From assembly GCA_934524985.1 (NCBI GenBank), contig CAKSYT010000001.1, positions 62,001-126,000 of the forward strand: a stretch of 64,000 nucleotides of DNA. The letters run 5' to 3'. Under the pieces are notes generated by a model that saw only the letters and a list, made by a program, of their open reading frames with translations, ran no database searches and had not been told where the DNA came from. Position 1 is the stretch's first letter; each line of letters starts with the position of its first letter. This DNA comes from an uncultured Faecalibacterium sp. (GTDB lineage: Bacteria > Bacillota > Clostridia > Oscillospirales > Ruminococcaceae). Shown here one piece after another: positions 7,810-14,746 of the stretch. A program made the position numbers and the translations under genes.

Positions 7810-10201
7810 CTGTGTCGCCACCCTTTCTGTTCTGATACACATAAATGTAGATCGCGGTGATGAGCTGGTGACGCTGCACGGCGTCTAAAGCCCAGTCCAT
7901 CATGCTGTGAGAAAATTGCTCGTAGAGCGGATAGTCCGGCGCGCTCTTTTTGGGGGAGAGCCGCGCCAGCAGATAGGCATACCGCGCAAGATTGATGCGG
8001 TCGTTCTCCGCTTCCCGCAGCAGCGCCAGCAGATTGTAAAGCATGGAATTTCCGCGCGGGGTCTCGCCTTTGCCTGCGCAGCTGCGGTCATAGGCTTGGA
8101 AGAAGTGCTGCAAGCAGCCTGCCTTTTCTTCCAGCACCTTTGTGCGGAAGGTGTCCCACGCATAGGTATGCCCCTGCTCCGGCTGCACCAGCAGATTGCC
8201 CTTTGCATCCCGGACGGCTTTGCGCTCCGGCATAAACAGCGCCACGGCATTTTTGCCGGGCAGATGCTTGGCGGCTTCCTCCAGTGCGGCGGTCTCCTCG
8301 GCAGAAAGCCGGATGGGGTAATGGTCATCAAAGATGCCGATGCCTGCGCTGAGGGTCAGCGCCCCGCAGGAAAAGGCGGTCAGATTGCGCTGGATGCGCT
8401 GCGCGGCTTCCAGAACATCGTTCCATGCGCCCACAAGGAACACGTCATCGCCGCCGGCATAGACGATGCTTACCTGCAAACCCTCCAGAATGCCGTTGAT
8501 ATAGCCTTTGAAGAACAGGGACATTTGCCGGGAGAACGCCGAGGTGCGGGACAGGTTGACATAGCGCATCCGCCGCACCGGGTCTTTTTCGTTCTCCTGT
8601 TCAAAACCGGAGATGAAGGCATGGCCGAGGTTGTCCACATCCATGCGGCAGACTGCAATGCGGCGCACGCCCGCAGCCTGCTCGGCCAGTTCTTCCATAC
8701 TGTTGCTGGCGGCGTAATCGCCCACATACAGGTTGATGGCGGAGGGAAGGTCGCTGTACGGGGTGTTTTTGGTGTACACCCGCAGGATGGGCTCGCCGGA
8801 AGCAAGACGCTTTTGCGCCGCAGCCCGGTCAGTCGTGGTCAGGTAGGCACTGCCGCCGTCCAGCGTGGGCAGCGTGCAGTCATCGGCTGCCGAGGGCTGA
8901 CGGTTTACCACCAGAACACTCTTGTGCTGAATTTTGTAGGAAAACTCCACAAACAGCTTACACCACGGGCAAAGCTCGTCCGCAAGGGCGGCGCTGGTGC
9001 CGCACACCTTGCATTCCCGGCCGTCCGGGTAAGCGGCGGCATCGTTCAGCAGCCGCAGATCTTCGGCGGTGTAGCGATGGAATTTGTGCTGCTCCAGCAG
9101 CCGGTTCACCCGGCGGAACAGCTCCTTATAGGGGCTGCTCTGGGCGGGGGTGTTGGTCAGGTCGTTGCCGGAGCAGGGCGTCCATGCGTTTGCCAGAAAC
9201 AGCTGGGTGCCGAACTGCTGCTGCAGCCAGCGGTTGAACTGCCGGTTCCACCGGGTCAGGGTATCGGCCACGGCGGCGGTGTTGGGCAGCAGCACATAGC
9301 AGTGCCCGCCGCCGCTGTAAATCAGGTTGGCGCGGGACACGCCGCACCCGGACAGAAGCTCGTCCAGATAGTGCTCCATGAGCAGCTCCAGAAAGAACGA
9401 CCGGCTGCGCAGGGAGCGCAGGGCGTTTTCGGTGCGGACGGTATAAAGGAACTTCTGGATACGGGAAAAATCGGCGGTGTAAAGCAGAAAAACACCCTTC
9501 CGGCAAAAATCGTTCTTTTGCTCAAAAAGCGTTTTGCGCAGGTCGGTGATGTGGTTCGCCTGCACATATTCGCTAAGGCACGCCGCAATGGCTGCGGTGG
9601 TCTTGGCGTGGTCGAACAGGGAAATGTCCGCGCCGTCCCCGGGATAGATGCTGGACGGGAAACAGCCAAGCTGCGTTTCCAGCAGCCCCAGCAGCTTGCC
9701 GAGCTGCTCCGGCTGCGGCTGTAACTGCGGCAGCTGCGCTTCCAGCGTGCGCACGGCCTCGGCGTAGACGGCAGCGGAAAGCGGCTGGGACTTTTGCGGC
9801 AGTTTCAGGCTGCCATTCTGCGGCTGCGCGGGCATCGCCCAGCCGGGGTGGGAACCGTTCAGGTGGGTGAACACCGCATCCAGCGGAAGCTCCCGCCGGT
9901 AGGCATCGCTTTCGCCTTCGGTCTCCCGGCGGTCAGCCGCGCCGGAAAGCAGGTTGGCCAGATAGACCAGATACGCCGGGGAATCGGCTGGCAGTGTTTT
10001 TGCAGCACCGCGCAGCGCGGCGGCGTGGTGGTAACGCACACAGTCCAGAACCGGGGCCCAGTCTGCGCCGGACAAAACGCCGTGCAAAAACTGGCAGCCC
10101 TGTTCACTGTGGCTGCCGCGCTGCCCACCGGCACGGTACACCGCTTTGCCGGTGTCGTGCAGCAGCCCGCCATAGGTGGACTGCAGGGTGAGAACGTTCA
10201 A
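7793..10201 (-). CDS. cas10: Cas10/Csm1, cyclic oligoadenylate synthase and scaffold of the Csm complex
   Basis: An 802-residue protein starting at a TTG codon: AAAGGAG precedes it by eight bases, and no in-frame ATG fits. Domains: HD nuclease with LLHDTGK (H15-D16); zinc finger C397-x2-C400 and C411-x2-C414 (CKVC...CPWC); Palm cyclase motif AGGDD (G583 to D586). Both ssDNase (HD) and cOA synthase (GGDD) motifs look intact, so cyclic oligoadenylate signalling is expected. This matters for the CARF proteins encoded 1.4 kb away. It is the first gene of a tightly packed six-gene operon. Confidence 0.95.
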   Translation of the reverse strand: MNVLTLQSTYGGLLHDTGKAVYRAGGQRGSHSEQGCQFLHGVLSGADWAPVLDCVRYHHAAALRGAAKTLPADSPAYLVYLANLLSGAADRRETEGESDAYRRELPLDAVFTHLNGSHPGWAMPAQPQNGSLKLPQKSQPLSAAVYAEAVRTLEAQLPQLQPQPEQLGKLLGLLETQLGCFPSSIYPGDGADISLFDHAKTTAAIAACLSEYVQANHITDLRKTLFEQKNDFCRKGVFLLYTADFSRIQKFLYTVRTENALRSLRSRSFFLELLMEHYLDELLSGCGVSRANLIYSGGGHCYVLLPNTAAVADTLTRWNRQFNRWLQQQFGTQLFLANAWTPCSGNDLTNTPAQSSPYKELFRRVNRLLEQHKFHRYTAEDLRLLNDAAAYPDGRECKVCGTSAALADELCPWCKLFVEFSYKIQHKSVLVVNRQPSAADDCTLPTLDGGSAYLTTTDRAAAQKRLASGEPILRVYTKNTPYSDLPSAINLYVGDYAASNSMEELAEQAAGVRRIAVCRMDVDNLGHAFISGFEQENEKDPVRRMRYVNLSRTSAFSRQMSLFFKGYINGILEGLQVSIVYAGGDDVFLVGAWNDVLEAAQRIQRNLTAFSCGALTLSAGIGIFDDHYPIRLSAEETAALEEAAKHLPGKNAVALFMPERKAVRDAKGNLLVQPEQGHTYAWDTFRTKVLEEKAGCLQHFFQAYDRSCAGKGETPRGNSMLYNLLALLREAENDRINLARYAYLLARLSPKKSAPDYPLYEQFSHSMMDWALDAVQRHQLITAIYIYVYQNRKGGDTDGRTE

Positions 10202-10292
10202 AATACCATCTCCTTTACAAATTGTGGAAGAATTGCACAATAAATAAAAAATGTGCTTGTGTATTTTGTGAGAGATGCTTTGATTTGGCTCT

Positions 10293-10320
10293 ATTATAGC
10301 ACATTTTGTCGCAATACGAA
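10293..10320 (-). promoter_or_regulatory. probable promoter of the cas operon
   Basis: A perfect TATAAT (10298-10293, minus strand) lies about 90 bases before the cas10 start, with a weak TTCGTA 16 bases upstream. The rest of 10202-10402 is AT-rich non-coding DNA with no other recognisable signal. Confidence 0.55.
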
Positions 10321-10402
10321 AGCCATGGCAGAGAAAATGCCGCAGCAGCTCTGTTCATAGAGCAAAAGCCCACGGAAACCGAAAAGTTAAGGTTTGCAAA
10401 AG

Positions 10403-10436
10403 AAAAACTCCGCATCGTTTTTGATGCGGAGTTTTT
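10403..10436. terminator. terminator at the distal end of CRISPR array 1
   Basis: A 14-bp perfect stem (AAAAACTCCGCATC / GATGCGGAGTTTTT). It directly abuts the last repeat and would stop the minus-strand pre-crRNA before it reaches the cas promoter. Confidence 0.85.
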
Positions 10437-10437
10437 T

Positions 10438-10798
10438 GTCCCCTTGCGGGGATAAGTTGAAATTCGTCGTGTGTCGTCTGCAATTTCTCAGCCTCATCAG
10501 TTTCCGTCCCCTTGCGGGGATAAGTTGAAATATGGGACAACTTTAAATACTTCATGGGCGAAATGTTTCCGTCCCCTTGCGGGGATAGGTTGCAATGGTT
10601 GCAAGCCACGAGATGCCGAACGTGTTCGATTTGTTATCGTCCCCTTGCGGGGATAAGTTGAAATCAAGAAATTCATGAGAGACTATAAGGACCAATTCGA
10701 GTTACCGTCCCCTTGCGGGGATAAGTTGAAATTTACTATGTTTAAGCTGTTTAACAAGAAGTCCGTGTTCCCGTCCCCTTACGGGGCAACCCCATTAT
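10438..10798 (-). CRISPR. CRISPR array 1: six repeats (two degenerate at the ends), five spacers
   Basis: Plus-strand cores GTCCCCTTGCGGGGAT begin at 10438, 10506, 10571, 10639, 10707 and 10773 (the last with a TTAC loop). The full repeat is 32 bases and the spacers are 33-36. Read on the minus strand, the repeat is ATTTCAACTTATC, hairpin CCCC-GCAA-GGGG, then ACGG(A/T)AAC. That last octamer is a classic type III 5' tag (compare ACGAGAAC of Staphylococcus epidermidis Csm), which fixes the transcribed strand as minus. The right-most (first) repeat has lost its 5' half. The left-most (last) one has lost its final six tag bases. Confidence 0.95.
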
Positions 10799-10822
10799 AC
10801 CACGGCGGCGGAAAAATTGAAA
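10794..10822 (-). promoter_or_regulatory. probable promoter of CRISPR array 1, overlapping its first repeat
   Basis: On the minus strand TTTCAA (10822-10817), a 17-base spacer and a perfect TATAAT (10799-10794). The -10 box occupies the place where the first repeat would begin, so transcription should start inside the repeat, just before its hairpin. Confidence 0.5.
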
Positions 10823-10829
10823 TCCCTTT

Positions 10830-11198
10830 TCAGGGCGAGCCATAGCGGCGGAAGCCGGCAAAGGCGAAGATGCTGCGCTTCAGGGTGCTGCCGTCCGGGC
10901 AGGTGGTCTCCTGGCTCTTGCGGCGGGAGCAGGCGGCCAGCGTGGGGATGCCCGCGGCTTCCAGCCGCTGGACTACCCGGTACACAAAGGTGCACTCGCC
11001 CTGACAGAGCACGGCGTCCGGGTCAAGGTGCAGGATGTGGTCGGCGTATACCGTGGCAAGGGAGTCCAGCGCGGCCTCGTCGGCGGCGGGGTCAATGGCG
11101 GGAAAAGCCAGATCGACTACCGTGCCGTAGCGCTGCGCCGCCGCCTGCTGCTCGGCGCTCCACAGGGCATGGGGGTGGTTGGAAAAGTTGATGAACAT
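10830..11198 (-). CDS. small protein of unknown function in the CRISPR locus; possible CARF-like (Csx15/16/20-type) protein
   Basis: A 122-residue soluble protein with GGGAGG seven bases before the ATG at 11198. It begins MFINFSNHPHALWSAEQQAA, a hydrophobic beta strand followed by N-H-P and a W-S-x-E-Q helix start. A central DPDAVLCQGECTFVYRVVQ and AGIPTLAACSRR suggest an alternating beta/alpha (Rossmann-like) single domain. Length, opening pattern and position in a type III locus recall the small CARF-like cOA-binding or cOA-degrading proteins Csx15, Csx16 and Csx20, but I cannot prove membership by eye. It is on the array-1 strand, 30 bases upstream of the array promoter. Confidence 0.6.
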   Translation of the reverse strand: MFINFSNHPHALWSAEQQAAAQRYGTVVDLAFPAIDPAADEAALDSLATVYADHILHLDPDAVLCQGECTFVYRVVQRLEAAGIPTLAACSRRKSQETTCPDGSTLKRSIFAFAGFRRYGSP

Positions 11199-11269
11199 AG
11201 CGTGTACCTCCCGGTTGCTTATAAAAGGCTCCCGCCCGCACAAAACGGACGGGAGCGCTGGCGCGGGGC

Positions 11270-11464
11270 TCACCGCTTGTCGATGCGGTGGCCGACGTTG
11301 TTGCCGGCCAGAGCGCCGGTAACGCCGCCAACGATGGCGCAGGGGACGGTGCCGGCAATGGCACCGACAGGGCCGCCCACGGCGATGCCGATGGTGGCGC
11401 CCTTCACGGCGCCTGCGACGGCACCGGCAGCGGCGCAGCCCAGAGTAGAGATCAGCTCAAACAT
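11270..11464 (-). CDS. glycine-zipper membrane micro-protein
   Basis: A 64-residue protein (MFELISTLGCAAAG...NNVGHRIDKR). Almost its whole length is Gly/Ala-rich with small residues spaced every four positions, as in glycine-zipper domains that pack against membranes. There is a single basic tail (GHRIDKR). AAAGGAGG precedes the ATG at 11464 by eight to nine bases, a strong ribosome-binding site. Similar small proteins are common in clostridia and some resemble bacteriocin precursors. There is no direct evidence of a CRISPR function; it may simply share a transcript with the gene at 10830-11198. Confidence 0.65.
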   Translation of the reverse strand: MFELISTLGCAAAGAVAGAVKGATIGIAVGGPVGAIAGTVPCAIVGGVTGALAGNNVGHRIDKR

Positions 11465-11553
11465 GTTTTTCACCTCCTTTCACCTACCAAAAGCCCATGG
11501 CAAGGACGCAGTTAAGGCGGAAAAAAATAAATCTGCATAAATTTTTTAAACCA

Positions 11554-11582
11554 TTGTAGCTGCGGCCTTTTTATGGTATGAT
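11554..11582 (+). promoter_or_regulatory. promoter of the CARF/sigma/CARF-HEPN operon
   Basis: TTGTAG, a 17-base spacer and TATGAT on the plus strand, 36 bases before the GTG start of the first gene. It resembles a sigma-A promoter, so basal expression need not depend on the operon's own sigma-like protein. Confidence 0.6.
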
Positions 11583-11618
11583 GCAGATAATGAAGCTTAT
11601 AAAAAGGAGTGTTGCCCT

Positions 11619-12227
11619 GTGCTAAAGACTTATATCACCACCGTGCCTTTGCAGGGAAAGCTGGACCCCATGCTGTACCAGCGGGAGCGGGCAGAGGCCC
11701 CCACAGCCACCTGTTTTCCCATCGTGCAGGTGATACGGGATACCCTTGAACCCGGGGACACGGTGCGGCTGCTGGCCATCCGGCAGGAAAACGCCGATAC
11801 CGCCCGCAACTATCAGCGCCTGCTGGAAGAGCTGGCGCAGCTGGGCATTACGGAAGAACAGGTGGAGCCGGTGCCCCTGCCCGAGGATCAGCGCCCGGAA
11901 ACGCTGATCGGCCTGTGCCGGGAGCTGGTGGATGCCCTGCCGCAGGTCACCCGGGTGTATGCCTGCATCACCTACGGCTCCAAGAGCATCCCAGTGGTCA
12001 CGCTGACCGCGCTTACCTGCGCCGAAGCCACCCACACCGAGCTGGAGGTGGGCGGCGTCTATTATGGCGAGGTCAGGCGGGAGAACGGAAAGGTGGTGGG
12101 TGCACGGCTGTATGAGATGTCGGCGCTGTACCAGCTTGCCGGGCTGGTGGGCACCATGCGGGACAGCAAGACCGCAGAAGAGGTGTTCCGTCAGCTGATC
12201 TGGATGAGCCAGCACCGGGAGGACTGA
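11619..12227 (+). CDS. stand-alone CARF-like protein (candidate cyclic-oligoadenylate sensor or ring nuclease)
   Basis: A 202-residue protein starting at GTG with AAGGAG nine bases upstream. The middle segment VYACITYGSKSIPVVTLTAL (about residues 112-131) resembles the D-I-T-H/Y-G-x-(R/K)-x-x-P ligand-binding motif of CARF domains in the TM1812/Csx families. The C-terminus (YEMSALYQLAGLVGTMRD) looks like the closing helix of that fold. No HEPN, nuclease or DNA-binding domain is present, so it is a single-domain CARF candidate. The assignment is by motif only. It is followed after six bases by a sigma-like gene, which suggests that the two work together. Confidence 0.7.
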   Translation: MLKTYITTVPLQGKLDPMLYQRERAEAPTATCFPIVQVIRDTLEPGDTVRLLAIRQENADTARNYQRLLEELAQLGITEEQVEPVPLPEDQRPETLIGLCRELVDALPQVTRVYACITYGSKSIPVVTLTALTCAEATHTELEVGGVYYGEVRRENGKVVGARLYEMSALYQLAGLVGTMRDSKTAEEVFRQLIWMSQHRED

Positions 12228-12233
12228 ACCGCC

Positions 12234-13238
12234 ATGAAGAATGATAAAGTATGGGACAAGATCAATGCCTCGCCCCTGCTGCAGCTGCCGCCGGAGCAGC
12301 GCAAAACGCTGCACGAGGCGGGGGATGAAGGGTTCCGCACCCTCTGGGGCGATTGCTTTGCCGCTGCGCTGACCCTTGGGCAGCCGCTGGACGGCGGGGA
12401 CTTTTGCCGCATCTTCCTGAACGCGTTCGATTTCTGGGTGCCGAAGCCCGGGCAGACCTTCAGCGCCTATCTGTGCAGCGCCCTGAAGCACCAGAACGCC
12501 CATGACGCGCAGCAGGAACAAATGGCGGTGACCGGTTTTGGCCGGGAGACCAACCGCAAGATCAAAAAGGCCTTGGATTATATGGCGCAGCACCAGATCA
12601 CCGAGGAAAAGCTCTGCCACGACCCGGAAAAGGAGCAGCTGGTGGCCGATATTGCCGGGGTCGGGGTCAAGACCCTGCGGGAGGCGCTGCGCAACAAGCA
12701 GTCGATCCTCAGCTTGGACGGCACCGACGGCGAGGAGACGGCACTGGAAACGCGGGTCGCCGCACCGGCGCAAAGCGTGGAGGAGCAGGCGGAGCAGACC
12801 GGTGAGCTGCTGGCATGGCTGCACCGCGGCATCGGGCTGATGAACTTGCAGCAGAAGGAGCAGTACGGCAAGACTGCCGGGCCGCTTTGGAGCAGCGTAC
12901 TGCTGGGCTTTTTGCGCAACAGGGACGTGCTGCCACCGGCAGAGGATACCCCCGCGCGGCTGGCAAACTGCGACGACCTGCGCTTGCTGGAACAGGACAA
13001 CTGCCTGTGGGACATCCTGCTGCTGCATGGGTATGTGGCGTTTACCGTTCAGCCGCCCTATGCGCCCAAAGCGCTGGAATGCGCCGCGCTCCACGCCCTG
13101 CTGGACCCGGAGCGCAACCCGGCGCAGGATAAGACCGTGGCAGAATTTCTTGGTGTGAGCAGGGCGGCGATATCGCAGCGGCGCAAAACATGGCAGCAAA
13201 AACTGGTGCAGATGAAAACGGAACAGGAGGACGTATAA
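12234..13238 (+). CDS. sigma-70-like protein embedded in the CRISPR accessory operon
   Basis: A 334-residue protein. Residues 54-90 (FLNAFDFWVPKPGQTFSAYL) resemble sigma region 2.1-2.2 (A-x-x-K-F-D-P-x-x-G-x-x-F-S-T-Y). Residues 107-165 (NRKIKKALDYM...TEEKL...ADIAGVGVKTLREALRNKQSILSLDG) resemble region 3, including the SLD close. Residues 300-325 (KTVAEFLGVSRAAISQRRKTWQQKL) form a region-4-like helix-turn-helix. Between them an expanded helical segment (190-290) is not typical. GGGAGG precedes the start. It lies six bases after a CARF gene and one base before a CARF-HEPN gene. A sigma or sigma-derived DNA-binding role is inferred; no biochemical activity is shown by sequence. Confidence 0.72.
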   Translation: MKNDKVWDKINASPLLQLPPEQRKTLHEAGDEGFRTLWGDCFAAALTLGQPLDGGDFCRIFLNAFDFWVPKPGQTFSAYLCSALKHQNAHDAQQEQMAVTGFGRETNRKIKKALDYMAQHQITEEKLCHDPEKEQLVADIAGVGVKTLREALRNKQSILSLDGTDGEETALETRVAAPAQSVEEQAEQTGELLAWLHRGIGLMNLQQKEQYGKTAGPLWSSVLLGFLRNRDVLPPAEDTPARLANCDDLRLLEQDNCLWDILLLHGYVAFTVQPPYAPKALECAALHALLDPERNPAQDKTVAEFLGVSRAAISQRRKTWQQKLVQMKTEQEDV

Positions 13239-13239
13239 G

Positions 13240-14673
13240 ATGGGACGCGATGTTTTACTTTTATATATGAGCCCGAAAAACCCGAAGTACACGACCCAGA
13301 CCAACGAGGGCGCGGTGCGGTACCTGATAAAGGAAAAAGAGACCCCGGACTGCATTCTGGCACTGTGCAGCGAGACGGTGCGCAAAAAAGCTGTGGTGGA
13401 AATGCCGGACGGCAGCACCTGCACCACGCTGGAATATTTCCGCGATGCCTTGCGCAGGGTGGGCATCCCGGCAGAGCGGCTGGTGGTGATCGAAGTGCCG
13501 GACAGCATGGATGACGAAAAAAAGCAATTTCAGGCCATCTCGCAGCTGCTGGACAAGATCGAAAAGGAGGACACCCTTTCCATCGACCTTTCCGGCGGTA
13601 TGCGGGACACTGCCATGCTGCTGGTGACCGCTGCCCGCTGTATGCGGGACCTGCGCGATGTGCAGACCCGCCGGGTGATCTATGCAGAGCTGCGCGGGGA
13701 AGAGCCTGTTGCGCACGACCGCACCCAGCTGTATGATCTGTTCGACTTTGTTACCGCCATGGACGCGTTCTTCTCCACCGGCACCGCGCAGAAGCTGAAG
13801 AGCTATCTGTGGAGCGAGGGCGAAAAAGACCCGGTGCTGCACACGCTGCTGACCCGCATCAACCAGTTCTCGGAAGATCTGGCGCTGTGCCGGGTGCAGA
13901 AATTGAACGGCGATCTGAACCAGATCGCGCAGGCGCTGAAAGAAACGCCCAAGAAGAGCCAGAACCTGACCGACCTGTTCTTCCGGCTGCTGAAAGACCG
14001 TTTCAGCACCGAGTTTGCAGAGCTGCTTTCCTCCGGCGAAAAGGCGCTGCCTGCACTGGTGAGCTGGTGCGCCGACCACGGGATGTACCAGCAGGCGCTG
14101 ACCCTGCTGTGCGAGCAGATGCCGGAATATGTCTGCCAGCATCTCTTTGTGCAGCCCACCCCCAAAGGCTGGGAGTATCTGGCGGCGCAGATGCAGAACA
14201 GGGGCAAGCCGTGGGTGTACCCGCTGTTTCACTTCCATTTCTGCCGGTTGACGCTGTTGCAGAAGGAATATCCCTATACAACAGACCTGCGCCTGACCCT
14301 GAGCCGGGATGATGCAGAAGGCAATATGCTGTTCGGCGTAGCAAACGATGCAGAAATGCACGATTATCTGGATATGGCGCTTGCCGCCGACCAGCTGGTC
14401 ATCGACCCTGCCATTCGCCCGCAGCTGGAGCGGGCTGCCCTGCTCTACCAGCGTGTGATGCAGTACCGCAACCAGATCAATCACGCCAGCGCCAACGACC
14501 TAGGCTTGCAGAGCGAGCGCGTTCTGCCGCTGGATACCGAGAGCATTGAAGATGCCCTGCAAAAGATCGCCGTCTACCTGCATGAGATCCGCCCCATGAA
14601 GCGGAACGTCCCGCAGGGCATCAAGGCAATTCCCGTTGACGCGGCTATCCCTGCCGGAACGCCCGCCCGCTGA
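13240..14673 (+). CDS. CARF-HEPN ribonuclease (Csm6/Csx1/TM1812-like)
   Basis: A 477-residue protein. The N-terminal Rossmann-like part (MGRDVLLLYMSPKNPKYTTQ) and the motif IDLSGGMRDTAMLL (D116-L-S-G-G-M-R122) match the D-x-(T/S)-H/G-G-x-R cOA-binding motif of TM1812/Csx2-type CARF domains. Near the C-terminus YRNQINHAS gives R410-N-x3-H415, the R-x4-H HEPN ribonuclease signature (RNxxxH). Such proteins degrade RNA non-specifically when bound by cyclic oligoadenylate made by Cas10. AGGAGG nine bases upstream supports the start. Third gene of the accessory operon, followed by a terminator and array 2. It takes the place of csm6, which is absent from the cas operon. Confidence 0.85.
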   Translation: MGRDVLLLYMSPKNPKYTTQTNEGAVRYLIKEKETPDCILALCSETVRKKAVVEMPDGSTCTTLEYFRDALRRVGIPAERLVVIEVPDSMDDEKKQFQAISQLLDKIEKEDTLSIDLSGGMRDTAMLLVTAARCMRDLRDVQTRRVIYAELRGEEPVAHDRTQLYDLFDFVTAMDAFFSTGTAQKLKSYLWSEGEKDPVLHTLLTRINQFSEDLALCRVQKLNGDLNQIAQALKETPKKSQNLTDLFFRLLKDRFSTEFAELLSSGEKALPALVSWCADHGMYQQALTLLCEQMPEYVCQHLFVQPTPKGWEYLAAQMQNRGKPWVYPLFHFHFCRLTLLQKEYPYTTDLRLTLSRDDAEGNMLFGVANDAEMHDYLDMALAADQLVIDPAIRPQLERAALLYQRVMQYRNQINHASANDLGLQSERVLPLDTESIEDALQKIAVYLHEIRPMKRNVPQGIKAIPVDAAIPAGTPAR

Positions 14674-14701
14674 CCCTAAAACAGAAGAACCCCTGAAAAG
14701 C

Positions 14702-14746
14702 AAAGCCCCTCCGCACTGGTTCGTACCAGAGCGGAGGGGCTTTTTT
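14702..14746. terminator. terminator shared by the accessory operon and CRISPR array 2
   Basis: A long stem AAAGCCCCTCCGC / GCGGAGGGGCTTT with a further inner CTGGT/ACCAG pair and a TTTTTT tail. On the plus strand it ends the CARF-HEPN transcript. On the minus strand it ends the array-2 transcript immediately after the final repeat. Confidence 0.88.

Noticed and set aside
10202..10437. Leader of array 1 on the left, with plus-strand transcription
   Set aside because: A strong terminator abuts the left end, the left repeat lacks tag bases, and the type III tag appears only on the minus strand.
10355..10609. Open frame across CRISPR array 1
   Set aside because: It only translates repeats and spacers (LSPQGDGN, repeated) and has no start signal.
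11622..13508. 628-residue minus-strand frame over the accessory operon
   Set aside because: No SD, low-complexity composition typical of antisense frames, and the plus-strand genes have SD sites and domain motifs.
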